A stretch of 64,000 nucleotides of DNA from Mucilaginibacter gotjawali (GCF_002355435.1 NZ_AP017313.1:496001-560000), one strand, 5' to 3'. Counted from the stretch's first letter, positions 8,049 through 15,853 are shown. A program made the numbers and translations. The notes: generated from the letters alone by a model not told the origin.

Positions 8049-8230
8049 TTAAATGTATTTGGCAATTAGGTAAATGCCTATTATGATAAATCCTAAATCT
8101 GCCCCGATTATTTTGATATCCGCCCCCAATTTATCCGCCTCACCCTTTGAAAATATTTTTATTTCCTTTATTCCATCATAAACCCATAAGCCAAACTAGC
8201 GATTCCACCTAAAACAAACAAGATATTCAT
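8049..8230 (-). pseudogene. Frameshifted small membrane protein gene
   Basis: The minus strand starts MNILFVLGGIASLAYGFMME and stops. A neighbouring frame then reads DGIKEIKIFSKGEADKLGAD followed by a hydrophobic segment (LGFIIIGIYLIAKYI) and a stop at 8049-8051. Joined by one missing base near 8172, the parts give a protein of about 60 residues with two transmembrane helices around a charged loop. The second part codes like real protein, so I read this as a small membrane gene with a one-base deletion (or a sequencing indel). The 190 bp beyond it, up to 8420, hold nothing I can identify. Confidence 0.6.
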
Positions 8231-8420
8231 TGTGATAAAAGTTAAAGTTTAAAAGTAAGAAATCCCTCCGAATTAACCCGCTATCAACAAATGACTAAAT
8301 AACTTTCCTATCCGCCATTCTATATAATTGCAAATCCACAATGATAAACTTATGCTTCGCTGCAACCTATTGCACAATTCCGGTGTCTTATCAATATAAA
8401 ACCGTTAGCCGATTGGAAAT

Positions 8421-8633
8421 ATGGACGTTGAGGACATTGCCTGGAAACTTGCAGCAAAAAAAATGGCAAACGAAGCCTCGGCAGAGGAATTACGAAAATT
8501 AGATGAACTATTGAGGCTGCACCCCGATATGAAGGAGAAAGCTGCTCTTTTATTTGAATGGTGGGATAGCGGGACCGGACGAACTATTGAACCCGGCAAT
8601 CAAGGGCTTTTCAAAAAATATTGGAACGGATAA
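8421..8633 (+). CDS. Small helical protein, probably frameshifted near its 3' end
   Basis: The 70-residue frame begins MDVEDIAWKLAAKKMANEAS and continues with a leucine-rich helical segment and FEWWDSG. This resembles the N-terminal helical part of FecR-type anti-sigma factors or similar short Bacteroidota proteins; function unknown. It ends LFKKYWNG at 8633. One extra A in the A6 run at 8611-8616 would instead give LFKKILERIKDGDHAVNAAK and run to a stop at 8705-8707 (about 95 residues). That looks more natural, so a deletion, sequencing error or slippage is likely. Confidence 0.5.
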   Translation: MDVEDIAWKLAAKKMANEASAEELRKLDELLRLHPDMKEKAALLFEWWDSGTGRTIEPGNQGLFKKYWNG

Positions 8634-8784
8634 AAGATGGTGACCACGCTGTAAACGCTGCAAAGGGTCTGCTAAACCTTCAGCCTGACAAAAACAAATC
8701 GGGTTAATTTAAGTCTTTATTTTATTAGTGCGCCCCATTGCCTAAATTCACGGTAATATTATCTGATTACCACAAACCATTACC

Positions 8785-10299
8785 ATGAAAAGAAACCTGC
8801 GCCTGATTTTATTGTTGCTAATTTTCGCCATTTTTGGCCTAAACGGCGCCTTACACGCCCAGTACCTGCCCGGAAAGCGGGATTCTATCAATTCGGCAAT
8901 TCTTAATGAAAAAAGGTTTATAGAGGTAGTTTTCCCGCAGAATTACAACCCTGCCAAGGCGGATAAATATGATGTCTTATACGTGCTGGATGGCGAGGGC
9001 AACACAAAGCTGGCCATGGATCTGCAGCGATATCTTGAAGGCGAAAATTACATGCCGCCTATTATTATCGTAGGTATTATAAACACCGACCGTAACCGTG
9101 ACCTTACCCCAACGCATGTTAATGATACTAAAACATCAGGCGGGGCCGATAAATTTTTGGCTTTCATTAAAAATGAACTTATCCCGTATGTCGACAAAAA
9201 ATATCCTACTGACGGTGATAACGCTATTTTCGGGCATTCCTTTGGAGGCTTGTTTGTAATGCACGCGTTGTTGAATGAGCCGCATGTTTTTACATCGTAC
9301 ATCGCAGCCGACCCAAGTTTTTGGTGGGACAAGGGTTTTATGGTACGTGAGGCTGCCAATAAAATGCCTGCGATAGCCAACCTGCGCCGTACACTTTACA
9401 TGACCGGGCGCGATGATGATTTAATTGGCATGGGGATACCACCGATGGATACCCTGCTTAGAAAATACGCCCCGGCAGACCTGGTATGGAAACTTACCGC
9501 TTATACCGGCGAGACCCATGGTTCTGTAAGGCTTAAAAGTATGTACGATGGCTTGAAATACATTTATGGTGGTTACAATACCAAAAGTCCCGGTTTTCAC
9601 CCGGCGAATGGCACGCTTTTAAAAGATAAGCCTATTACGCTATTGAATTTCAACGATACCACACGCCTTCGGTATACGCTTGATGGCAGCGAGCCTTTGT
9701 TAACCTCGGCAAAAATGGGAAAGGAACTTACATTGACAGGCCCGGCCAGAGTTACCGTAAAACTATTTTCAAACAGGGATAAGTATAATAAAATTGCTGT
9801 CGGAGATTTTAAGATAGGAGCGCCATGGCCTGCCCATTCGAAAGTGAAAAACATAAAACCAGGTGGCTTTCATTATAATTACTACGAGGGCGAATGGGAT
9901 AAATTGCCTGATTTTTCAACATTAACACCGGTTAAATCGGGCATTGCCGATTCAGCTTTTGATCTTAATAAACTTCCCCGCCAAAATAACTTTGCTTTGC
10001 TTTTTGATGGCTGGATGGAGGTAAAAGAAGAAGGTTATTATTTGTTTGGCCTGGCCTCGGATGACGGATCAAGGTTTTTTATCAATAATCAAAAACTGCT
10101 GGATAATGACGGCTTGCATGATCTTAGCGGTTTGAAATCGTACATCGTGCCACTTCAAAAGGGTTTTTATCCAATCAGGCTCGAATACTTTCAAAAAGAT
10201 GGCGGCAAGGACCTAAAACTCATCTACCTTATACCTTCTACAATTAACACGAAACATCCAACTCCAATTCCTTTGGAACTGCAATACAGTAAAGAATAA
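8785..10299 (+). CDS. Secreted esterase with chitobiase-like and PA14-like C-terminal domains
   Basis: A signal peptide (to about residue 26, ending HAQ) leads an alpha/beta-hydrolase of the putative esterase family (Fes/esterase D type). The nucleophile elbow GHSFGG places Ser152; an Asp near 205-215 (TGRDDD) and the His of GETHGSV at about 248 complete a triad. Residues 270-350 look like a chitobiase/hexosaminidase C-terminal module (LRYTLDGSEP). Residues 370-500 look like PA14 (LLFDGWMEVKEEGYYLFGLA, DDGSRFFINNQKL). Such add-ons usually bind carbohydrate, so a polysaccharide- or siderophore-ester substrate is possible (inference). It is monocistronic with a hairpin terminator. Confidence 0.85.
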   Translation: MKRNLRLILLLLIFAIFGLNGALHAQYLPGKRDSINSAILNEKRFIEVVFPQNYNPAKADKYDVLYVLDGEGNTKLAMDLQRYLEGENYMPPIIIVGIINTDRNRDLTPTHVNDTKTSGGADKFLAFIKNELIPYVDKKYPTDGDNAIFGHSFGGLFVMHALLNEPHVFTSYIAADPSFWWDKGFMVREAANKMPAIANLRRTLYMTGRDDDLIGMGIPPMDTLLRKYAPADLVWKLTAYTGETHGSVRLKSMYDGLKYIYGGYNTKSPGFHPANGTLLKDKPITLLNFNDTTRLRYTLDGSEPLLTSAKMGKELTLTGPARVTVKLFSNRDKYNKIAVGDFKIGAPWPAHSKVKNIKPGGFHYNYYEGEWDKLPDFSTLTPVKSGIADSAFDLNKLPRQNNFALLFDGWMEVKEEGYYLFGLASDDGSRFFINNQKLLDNDGLHDLSGLKSYIVPLQKGFYPIRLEYFQKDGGKDLKLIYLIPSTINTKHPTPIPLELQYSKE

Positions 10300-10316
10300 C
10301 CAGCTTAAATCAAAAA

Positions 10317-10348
10317 CCCGGTCTGCAAAAACAAACCGGGCTTTATTT
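10317..10348 (+). terminator. Hairpin terminator after the esterase gene
   Basis: CCCGGT (10317-10322) pairs with ACCGGG (10335-10340), followed by CTTTATTT and preceded by AAAAA. It can serve the plus-strand gene and perhaps the convergent bacilliredoxin gene. Confidence 0.65.
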
Positions 10349-10390
10349 ATAGGTATAAAACTTCTTAAGTTACACTGATACTTTTTCTTT

Positions 10391-10424
10391 CGGACTTCCG
10401 GTCTTTTCAGACTTTACCGACTTC
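10391..10424. repeat. AGTC-word array, single arm
   Basis: Repeated GGACTT / CAGACTTT / CCGACTTC words lie just past the stop codon of the bacilliredoxin gene. They belong to the same word family as the paired arms at 10930-11063 on the other side of that gene. Confidence 0.6.
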
Positions 10425-10426
10425 AA

Positions 10427-10837
10427 CTAGCAATACTGCTCAAACGCGTTGATCAGGTTGTCGGCAATCATTTGTGCCGGGCGTCCTTCAATTTGATGGC
10501 GCTCAATAATATGTACCAGTTTGCCATCTTTAAATAAAGCCATTGCAGGCGAAGATGGAGGATAAGGCAGCATGTAAGCACGTGCTTTATTTACCGCATC
10601 AGCTTCCATACCAGCAAATACGGTTACCAGCCTGTCGGGATGTTTGGCGTTTTGTGCAGCTATCCTGGCAGCAGGGCGCGCATTGGCAGCAGCGCAGCCG
10701 CAAACCGAGTTTACCATTACAAATACTGTTCCTTCGCTTTCAACAGCTTTGGTAACAGCTTCAGGGTCTTTCAATTCTTCAAACCCAACCCTGGTCAGTT
10801 CTTCCCGCATGGGGGCTACTAAATATTCCGGATACAT
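10427..10837 (-). CDS. BrxA/BrxB family bacilliredoxin
   Basis: A 136-residue thioredoxin-fold protein of the YphP/BrxA family: MYPEYLVAPMREEL start, CGC redox motif at residues 46-48 (SVCGCAA) and the cis-proline region PYPPSSPAMALF. Bacilliredoxins remove bacillithiol from proteins after oxidative stress; many Bacteroidota carry both the thiol and these enzymes. Length and motifs match the family closely. It is monocistronic, with a TAATTTTG promoter box 24 nt upstream and AGTC-word arrays on both sides. Confidence 0.9.
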   Translation of the reverse strand: MYPEYLVAPMREELTRVGFEELKDPEAVTKAVESEGTVFVMVNSVCGCAAANARPAARIAAQNAKHPDRLVTVFAGMEADAVNKARAYMLPYPPSSPAMALFKDGKLVHIIERHQIEGRPAQMIADNLINAFEQYC

Positions 10838-10861
10838 CTTTATTTTTTCTTAATTGAAATA

Positions 10862-10869
10862 CAAAATTA
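10862..10869 (-). promoter_or_regulatory. -7 promoter box TAATTTTG for the bacilliredoxin gene
   Basis: The minus strand reads TAATTTTG, matching TAnnTTTG, 24 nt before the start codon. A -33 element is not evident. Confidence 0.4.
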
Positions 10870-10929
10870 ACAAATCATTATGAGTTACCATTAAATTTAA
10901 GAATAATAACATTGTGCTGACGGAGGAGG

Positions 10930-11063
10930 AAGTCGGAAAGTCGGGAAAGTCCGGGAGACCGGAAGAAAAAAAGATCAACAAATTAACTTCAAACTAATTA
11001 AAAACGCCTGCAGTTTCTTCCCACTTTACTGACTTTCCGGACTTTCCCGACTCCCCCGACTTT
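10930..11063. repeat. Inverted pair of AGTCGGAA-word arrays
   Basis: The left arm (10930-10965) repeats AGTCGGAA, AGTCGGGAA and AGTCCGGG. The right arm (11017-11063) is its inverse, with GACTTTCCGGACTTTCCCGACT. The arms share AGTCGGGAAAGTCCGG (16 bp) as an inverted repeat around a ~51-bp AT-rich core. It sits between divergent genes. Confidence 0.75.
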
Positions 11064-11129
11064 ATTCAATTTTAATATTGTATTTTCCCGCCTAATCCCT
11101 ATATTGCCGACCCTAATTATAAAATTGTT

Positions 11130-11993
11130 ATGAAGCGTAAGCCTTCTGATATCAGTACTGTAATTATAGTAAACAAAAACAGCGAGCCCAAAACCCTGCA
11201 AATTAAAACGCTGCATATTACCCGGCTAAGGCACTACGCTGCCACTATACTGTCTGTTATCGTTATACTCAGTGGCACAATTATTTATTTACGGGCGGTA
11301 AACGACCGCAAAGATGCCGAAGAAAAGCAGCTCCAGGCACAGATCGTAAAACTTAAAGGCGCCGTTCCTGCACCTGTAATAGCTGATAAAAAACCTGCTA
11401 ACGCCCAAAGTTATATCCAGTCGATTGAAGGGAAGCTGCAAAAAATTAATGATTACTTAAAGAAACGCGGATTAAAAGGTTTTTCAACCAAAGCGGTTGG
11501 CGGAAGCGGCAATGCCGACGATGCTAAGTTAACTGATGATGAAACCTACTCCCTATACAATGAATATTTAGACCGCCTGGTGCATTCAGTCGCTTTTACA
11601 CCAATGGGATACCCGCATATCAGTTCATTAACCTCCTATTTCGGTTACCGCAGCGATCCGTTTAATTCGGCCCACGCGGAGTTTCACCCCGGTATCGACT
11701 TTAAAGGCACCAAAGGCGATGCCGCCCGTTGCACCGCAAATGGCCGGGTGGTTTTTGCGGGATGGTATGGTGGCTATGGTAACTGTGTACGCATAGCCCA
11801 CATGAACAATTATGAAACCCTGTACGGCCATTTATCAAGGATCAGCGTAAAGGTAGGCGAAGAGGTGACCGTAGGCGAAAAGATAGGCGAAGTTGGTTCA
11901 ACAGGCCATTCAACCGGTACACATTTACATTACGAGGTTCGTAAAGACGGCAGAGCAATAAACCCGATCAGTTTTCTTAATCTCAGCAAATAA
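11130..11993 (+). CDS. M23 family peptidoglycan endopeptidase, membrane-anchored
   Basis: A 287-residue protein with a short cytoplasmic N-terminus, one transmembrane helix at about residues 31-53, a linker region with coiled-coil character (roughly 55-120), and a LytM/M23 domain from about 165. Zinc-site motifs are HPGIDFKGTKGD and HLHYEVR, with YGHLS between them. M23 enzymes cut peptide cross-bridges. The bactofilin gene starts 12 bp downstream, a linkage known from several bacteria where bactofilins position M23 hydrolases to shape the cell wall. The two are almost certainly an operon. There may be an alternative TATATTGC promoter near 11099. Confidence 0.92.
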   Translation: MKRKPSDISTVIIVNKNSEPKTLQIKTLHITRLRHYAATILSVIVILSGTIIYLRAVNDRKDAEEKQLQAQIVKLKGAVPAPVIADKKPANAQSYIQSIEGKLQKINDYLKKRGLKGFSTKAVGGSGNADDAKLTDDETYSLYNEYLDRLVHSVAFTPMGYPHISSLTSYFGYRSDPFNSAHAEFHPGIDFKGTKGDAARCTANGRVVFAGWYGGYGNCVRIAHMNNYETLYGHLSRISVKVGEEVTVGEKIGEVGSTGHSTGTHLHYEVRKDGRAINPISFLNLSK

Positions 11994-12005
11994 ACCGTAC
12001 AGGAC

Positions 12006-12431
12006 ATGTCAATATTTTCAAAAAAAGACAAAGTAACGCTCGACCTGCAGTCTATCTCCACCCTCATCAGTGAAGGAAGTATTTTAGACGGTAATTTGAA
12101 GGCCCCTGCCTTTGCCAGGATTGACGGGCAGGTAACCGGTGACGTAATGGTAGATGAAGGCCTGATCCTGGGCGAGAAAGGATCTATCCTGGGGAATATC
12201 ATAACCAAAGAAATGGTGGTATACGGTACGATCACCGGTAACATTCAGACAAATTCCCTTGAAATAAAAGCTTCGGGAAAAATAAGCGGCGAAATAAGGA
12301 CCCAAACCTTAGTTGTTGAAAATGGCGCTGTGTATAATGGCAGCCTTTCCATGACACAAAACCATAAACTGGCTCAGAGCCAGAACCATAAGCTTTCGCA
12401 ACCGAAACCAAAAATGATTGAGGTAGGTTGA
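12006..12431 (+). CDS. Bactofilin family polymer-forming protein
   Basis: A 141-residue protein with the bactofilin beta-helix: ISEGSILDGNLKAPAFARID, GQVTGDVMVDEGLILGEKGS and repeated G.I.GNI units up to about residue 112. A disordered tail contains the imperfect direct repeat HKLAQSQN/HKLSQPK. The family forms filaments at the inner membrane; paired with the preceding M23 gene it probably localises wall hydrolysis. The final codons (IEVG) run into the TTGATTGGG-word array that follows. Confidence 0.9.
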   Translation: MSIFSKKDKVTLDLQSISTLISEGSILDGNLKAPAFARIDGQVTGDVMVDEGLILGEKGSILGNIITKEMVVYGTITGNIQTNSLEIKASGKISGEIRTQTLVVENGAVYNGSLSMTQNHKLAQSQNHKLSQPKPKMIEVG

Positions 12432-12648
12432 GGAAGTTGATTGGGTTAGATTAGGTTGATTGAGTTGAAAACAGCTGAGCCAATCTAATTGTAATGTAAA
12501 CTTTATCGGCAACTCCTACTGTAATTTGCCTTTGCTTTAAACCCTGGGGTTGTACAGCTAATGGATTTTGGGTGTTTAATGTTTAATAATGGCAAATATC
12601 TTCGCCAACTTAATCAACTACTCACCTAATCAACCCAATCAACCAACA
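12427..12648. repeat. Inverted pair of TTGATTGGG-word arrays
   Basis: The left arm (12427-12467) reads as repeats of TTGATTGGG, TTAGATTAGG and TTGATTGAG. The right arm (12606-12648) is the inverse (CACCTAATCAACCCAATCAA). The core of about 138 bp has no ORF. It fills the gap between the bactofilin gene and ahcY. Confidence 0.7.
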
Positions 12649-12678
12649 TTAGCATTTCATTTTGATATATTTATAAGT

Positions 12679-12686
12679 TAAATTTG
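12679..12686 (+). promoter_or_regulatory. -7 promoter box TAAATTTG for ahcY
   Basis: TAAATTTG matches TAnnTTTG and lies 19 nt before the ATG at 12706, with a poly-A stretch in the leader. A TTTG at 12661 is too close (14 nt) for a standard -33 box. Confidence 0.5.
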
Positions 12687-12705
12687 CAAAAAAAATCAAA
12701 ATCGC

Positions 12706-14022
12706 ATGTCAGCAGTAGAACCCGCGTACGTAAAATTTAAAGTAAAGGACTTGTCATTGGCTCAATGGGGCCGTAAAGAGATTGAACTGGCTGAGGCCGA
12801 AATGCCGGGTCTGATGGCCCTGCGCCAGGAGTATGGTCCGTCAAAAATATTAAAAGGTGCCCGCATTGCCGGTTGCCTTCACATGACTATCCAAACCGCC
12901 GTTTTAATTGAAACATTAATTGAACTGGGTGCCGAAGTTACCTGGTCATCATGCAATATCTTCTCCACCCAGGATCATGCTGCCGCTGCTATCGCTGCTG
13001 CCGGTGGTGCTGTTTACGCCTGGAAAGGCATGAACGCCGAAGAATTTGACTGGTGTATTGAACAAACTTTATTTTTTGGCGAAGACCGCCAACCGTTGAA
13101 CATGATTTTAGATGACGGCGGCGATTTAACCAATATGGTGCTGGATAAATATCCTGAACTGATTGCAGGCATCAAAGGTCTGTCAGAAGAAACTACCACC
13201 GGCGTACACCGTTTATACGAGCGCATGAAAGCAGGTACCCTGCCGATGCCGGCTATTAACGTGAACGACTCGGTTACCAAATCGAAATTTGATAATAAAT
13301 ACGGCTGCCGCGAATCGTTGGTTGATGCCATCCGCCGTGCTACCGATGTAATGATGGCCGGTAAAGTGGCTGTTGTTTGCGGTTATGGCGACGTAGGTAA
13401 AGGCTCTGCCGATTCTTTACGTAATGCCGGTGTACGTGTTATCGTTACCGAGATCGACCCGATATGCGCCCTACAGGCTGCTATGGAAGGCTTTGAAGTA
13501 AAGAAACTTGGCACCGCAATTACCGAAGCTGATATCGTAGTTACTGCTACAGGTAACAAAAATATCGTTCGCGAAGCGCATTTCCGCGCGCTGAAAGATA
13601 AAGCCATTGTTTGTAACATCGGTCACTTTGATAACGAGATTGACATGGCGTGGTTAAACGGCGCTTATGGCGATACCAAAATTGAAATTAAACCGCAGGT
13701 GGATAAATATACCATCAATGGTAAAGACTTGATTATATTGGCTGAAGGTCGTTTGGTAAACCTGGGCTGTGCCACCGGCCACCCAAGTTTTGTAATGAGT
13801 GCTTCATTCACCAACCAAACCCTGGCACAAATTGAACTTTGGACCAACAGCGAAAGCTACAAAAACGAAGTTTATACCCTGCCAAAACAACTGGACGAAA
13901 AAGTTGCACGCTTACACCTTGCCAAAATTGGTGTTGAACTGGAAGTTTTAGACCAGGACCAGGCGGAATACATTGGCGTAACAGTCGAAGGTCCGTTTAA
14001 ACCGGAGTATTACAGGTATTAA
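12706..14022 (+). CDS. ahcY: Adenosylhomocysteinase
   Basis: A 438-residue enzyme that hydrolyses S-adenosylhomocysteine to adenosine and homocysteine in the methyl cycle. Signature blocks are [33 protein letters not shown], the NAD-binding [41 protein letters not shown] and the C-terminal PFKPEYYRY. Length and order fit the bacterial family. It is monocistronic, with its own promoter box and a terminator hairpin. No SAH or SAM riboswitch is visible in the 270-bp upstream gap. Confidence 0.97.
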   Translation: MSAVEPAYVKFKVKDLSLAQWGRKEIELAEAEMPGLMALRQEYGPSKILKGARIAGCLHMTIQTAVLIETLIELGAEVTWSSCNIFSTQDHAAAAIAAAGGAVYAWKGMNAEEFDWCIEQTLFFGEDRQPLNMILDDGGDLTNMVLDKYPELIAGIKGLSEETTTGVHRLYERMKAGTLPMPAINVNDSVTKSKFDNKYGCRESLVDAIRRATDVMMAGKVAVVCGYGDVGKGSADSLRNAGVRVIVTEIDPICALQAAMEGFEVKKLGTAITEADIVVTATGNKNIVREAHFRALKDKAIVCNIGHFDNEIDMAWLNGAYGDTKIEIKPQVDKYTINGKDLIILAEGRLVNLGCATGHPSFVMSASFTNQTLAQIELWTNSESYKNEVYTLPKQLDEKVARLHLAKIGVELEVLDQDQAEYIGVTVEGPFKPEYYRY

Positions 14023-14054
14023 GTCAAAAGTCTTGAGTCGAAAGTCTTAAGTCA
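14021..14054. repeat. AAGTCTT-word array, single arm
   Basis: AAGTCAAA, AGTCTTG, AGTCGAA, AGTCTTA and AGTCAAA follow each other directly, starting in the ahcY stop codon. They are closely related to the arms at 33232-33340. Confidence 0.6.
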
Positions 14055-14060
14055 AAATAT

Positions 14061-14095
14061 AAAAGGGAGTGGTTTTAGGATCATTCCCTTTTTTG
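14061..14095 (+). terminator. ahcY terminator hairpin
   Basis: AAAAGGGAGTG pairs with CATTCCCTTTT (one mismatch) across a 10-nt loop, ending in a T-run. The right half overlaps the direct repeat that bounds the RAYT island. Confidence 0.6.
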
Positions 14096-14133
14096 TTTCT
14101 ATCGCGACAGCAGATAAAACAGACTGATTTATT
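14081..14133. repeat. Left ~53-bp direct repeat bounding the RAYT island
   Basis: The segment starts TCATTCCCTTTTTTGTTTCT and continues with ATCGCGACAGCAGATAAAA and a GATTTATT end. The same segment with a few changes recurs at 15198-15250. The copies are 1117 bp apart and in the same orientation. Confidence 0.75.
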
Positions 14134-14201
14134 CTATCGCTGCCGCGAGTTTAGCGCAGCGTAACTCGTGGTAAAGCATGGCGTAAGCTTTCAGCTTACG
14201 C
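14134..14201. repeat. REP element 1 with accessory hairpin
   Basis: TGCCGCGAGTTTAGCGCAGC and following GTAACTCGTGGTA form an imperfect hairpin (CGAGTTT.GCG...CGTAACTCG). A second stem, GTAAGCTTTCAGCTTAC, follows at 14183-14199. The same two-part unit occurs at 14425-14490 and inverted at 15130-15192, which fits REP sequences linked to a RAYT. Confidence 0.75.
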
Positions 14202-14202
14202 A

Positions 14203-14423
14203 TTAAACCATCAATATAATATCAATCAACCCCTTTCCTCCGGCATAGTCACGGGCGCTGCTGTAAAGGTAATGTTCAGGCTCATCCACCCAACCTGCCA
14301 CTATGGGGTTATAATGGATGTAATCCAGCTTTTGATCCATTACCTCGCTGCTCCATAACTCAATCGGGTGGCTTTCATTCTGTTGCCAGAATTGGTATTG
14401 TTCATTATTGGGGTTTTGTTTAC
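14203..14423 (-). pseudogene. Duplicated 3' fragment of the RAYT transposase gene
   Basis: This ~220-bp segment repeats the last part of the full transposase gene next to it (14494 to about 14714) with scattered substitutions, including the same stop codon context. It encodes an equivalent of the C-terminal NNEQYQFWQQ...SSARDYAGG region. It ends abruptly where REP element 2 begins. The two copies plus REPs are offset by 291 bp, so a tandem duplication of REP plus gene end is the simplest origin. Confidence 0.8.
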
Positions 14424-14424
14424 C

Positions 14425-14490
14425 CTATCGCTGCCGCGAGTTTAGCGCAGCGTAACTCGTGGTAAGGCATGTTGTAAGCTTTCAGCTTAC
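14425..14490. repeat. REP element 2 with accessory hairpin
   Basis: A near-identical direct copy of REP element 1, shifted by 291 bp: the same CTGCCGCGAGTTTAGCGCAG core and a GTAAGCTTTCAGCTTAC stem at 14474-14490, directly next to the transposase stop codon. Confidence 0.75.
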
Positions 14491-14493
14491 ACA

Positions 14494-15045
14494 TTAAACC
14501 ATTAATATAATATCAATCAACCCCTTCCCTCCGGCATAATCACGGGCGCTGCTATAAAGGTAATGTTCCGGTTCATCTACCCAACCTGCGACTACCGGAT
14601 TATAATGGATATAATCCAGTTTTTGATCCATTACTTCGCTGCTCCATAGCTCAATAGGATGGCTTTCATCCTGTTGCCAGAATTGATATTGTTCATTATT
14701 AGGGTTTTGTTTGCCTTCCCGTTCAAAAAACCACAACATCCATTCACGCCTGCTTTCCAGCACATTTTCGCTGATCGCTTTTGTTAATGCTTTTGAGGTA
14801 TGCCTTTTAATATCCCTTAAAATACTGCCCATAGGTTTATCTTTTGTGCCGATGATCAGGTGCACATGATTACTCATTATCACCCAGGCATACAACTGCA
14901 ATCCCTTCTTTTCGATGCAAAATTTAAGGCTTTCAACCAGTATGTCTTTGTATTCGCGCCGCGTAAATACATCAATCCATCGCACTACGGTAAAGGTTAC
15001 AAAATAGGGGCGTTCCTGGTCGTCGAATTTGTAATTTCTGCTCAT
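14494..15045 (-). CDS. REP-associated tyrosine transposase (RAYT, Y1/HUH family)
   Basis: A 183-residue single-strand transposase of the Y1_Tnp family. Features are YFVTFTVVRWIDVF, the HUH metal-binding motif NHVHLIIG (MSNHVHL) and an ALTKAISENVLESRREWMLW stretch. A tyrosine near DYIHYNPVVAGW lies in the typical C-terminal block. I chose the start at 15045 (MSRNYKFDDQERPYF), the usual RAYT N-terminus; an upstream in-frame ATG at 15150 would add 35 unlike residues. REP hairpins flank the gene in inverted orientation (14425-14490 and 15130-15192), the known RAYT arrangement. The frame is intact, so the enzyme may be active. Confidence 0.88.
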   Translation of the reverse strand: MSRNYKFDDQERPYFVTFTVVRWIDVFTRREYKDILVESLKFCIEKKGLQLYAWVIMSNHVHLIIGTKDKPMGSILRDIKRHTSKALTKAISENVLESRREWMLWFFEREGKQNPNNEQYQFWQQDESHPIELWSSEVMDQKLDYIHYNPVVAGWVDEPEHYLYSSARDYAGGKGLIDIILMV

Positions 15046-15129
15046 AAGGTTTATTTGCTTAGATGGGTAAAATAGTAAGATTTGGTTAAAGTTGAAAGTT
15101 TTTATCAACGTTATATTGAAGGGTTTAGT

Positions 15130-15192
15130 GAAAGCTGAAAGCTTTCCCAATGCTATACCACGAGTTACGCTGCGCTAAACTCGCGGCAGCGA
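15130..15192. repeat. REP element 3, inverted
   Basis: GAAAGCTGAAAGCTTTC at 15130-15146 and then ACCACGAGTTACGCTGCGCT with AAACTCGCGGCAGCG form the reverse complement of REP elements 1 and 2. It closes the island on the upstream side of the transposase gene. Confidence 0.75.
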
Positions 15193-15197
15193 AGGGG

Positions 15198-15250
15198 TCA
15201 TTCCCTTTTTTATTTCTATCGCGGCAGCAGATAAAAACGACCGATTTATT
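15198..15250. repeat. Right ~53-bp direct repeat bounding the RAYT island
   Basis: TCATTCCCTTTTTTATTTCT followed by ATCGCGGCAGCAGATAAAA matches 14081-14133 with only a few differences. It lies directly upstream of the next gene. Confidence 0.75.
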
Positions 15251-15279
15251 ATCTAATTTTAGCCGGGCTAATTTATTTT

Positions 15280-15795
15280 ATGATGAAACCAGTTTTACGA
15301 AAGATCGGCTTCTGGATCGGTATATTTTTGCAAACATTAATTATTGCGGGGATATTTTTGATTGGATGGGGCATGAGCTTTACGGCTATCGACCTTAATA
15401 AAGCTGCAAAAACTACCGGTACTATCGTCTCTGCCCGGCCCGAACAAAGCAGGCAGTCAAAAACAGTATCAGGATTTAAGCCATTGATTATTCGCCTGGA
15501 TAACGACGGGACTGGCTACTGGCTCTACCGGGCATCACAAAACTATTCGGGTATCATAGCTGCTTTACCATTAGGCAGCCGGGTTACTATTTATCGCAGC
15601 AACGTGCCCGATGCCGACGGTTACACCGCCTACCAGGTAAACAACAGCCAGGGCATTATCTATTCCATATCCGAATACGAAGACAAGGAAAAGCTGGCCG
15701 GCAGGTTTATAGCATTGCCAGGCGCTTTCATTTTATTGGGTGCTGTTATTTTTCAAATACGTAAACGTTATAAACCATCGCGGCAGCAAAGCTAA
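15280..15795 (+). CDS. Hypothetical membrane protein
   Basis: A 171-residue protein with an N-terminal helix at about residues 11-32, an extracytoplasmic beta-rich region (TTGTIVSARPEQSR to YEDKEKL) and a second helix near 144-162 with a basic end. This layout recalls DUF3592-like proteins, but the match is not strong. The start is ATGATG at 15280 or 15283. It is followed after 58 bp by an acetyltransferase, with a possible TATATTCG promoter box between them. Confidence 0.65.
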   Translation: MMKPVLRKIGFWIGIFLQTLIIAGIFLIGWGMSFTAIDLNKAAKTTGTIVSARPEQSRQSKTVSGFKPLIIRLDNDGTGYWLYRASQNYSGIIAALPLGSRVTIYRSNVPDADGYTAYQVNNSQGIIYSISEYEDKEKLAGRFIALPGAFILLGAVIFQIRKRYKPSRQQS

Positions 15796-15853
15796 ATCGT
15801 ATTTTGTACGCATTAATTTTGTCTTCCCTATATTCGCCAACTAATTAAAATTA

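Noticed and set aside
10391..11063. Short repeats considered as a CRISPR array
   Set aside because: Word length (6-10 nt), tandem arrangement without unique spacers and no cas genes exclude CRISPR.
12432..12705. Possible SAM/SAH riboswitch before ahcY
   Set aside because: The gap is filled by the inverted word arrays; no riboswitch core motif is recognisable.
15150..15398. 82-residue plus-strand frame over the right edge of the RAYT island
   Set aside because: It runs through the REP hairpin and direct repeat and overlaps the next gene in another frame.
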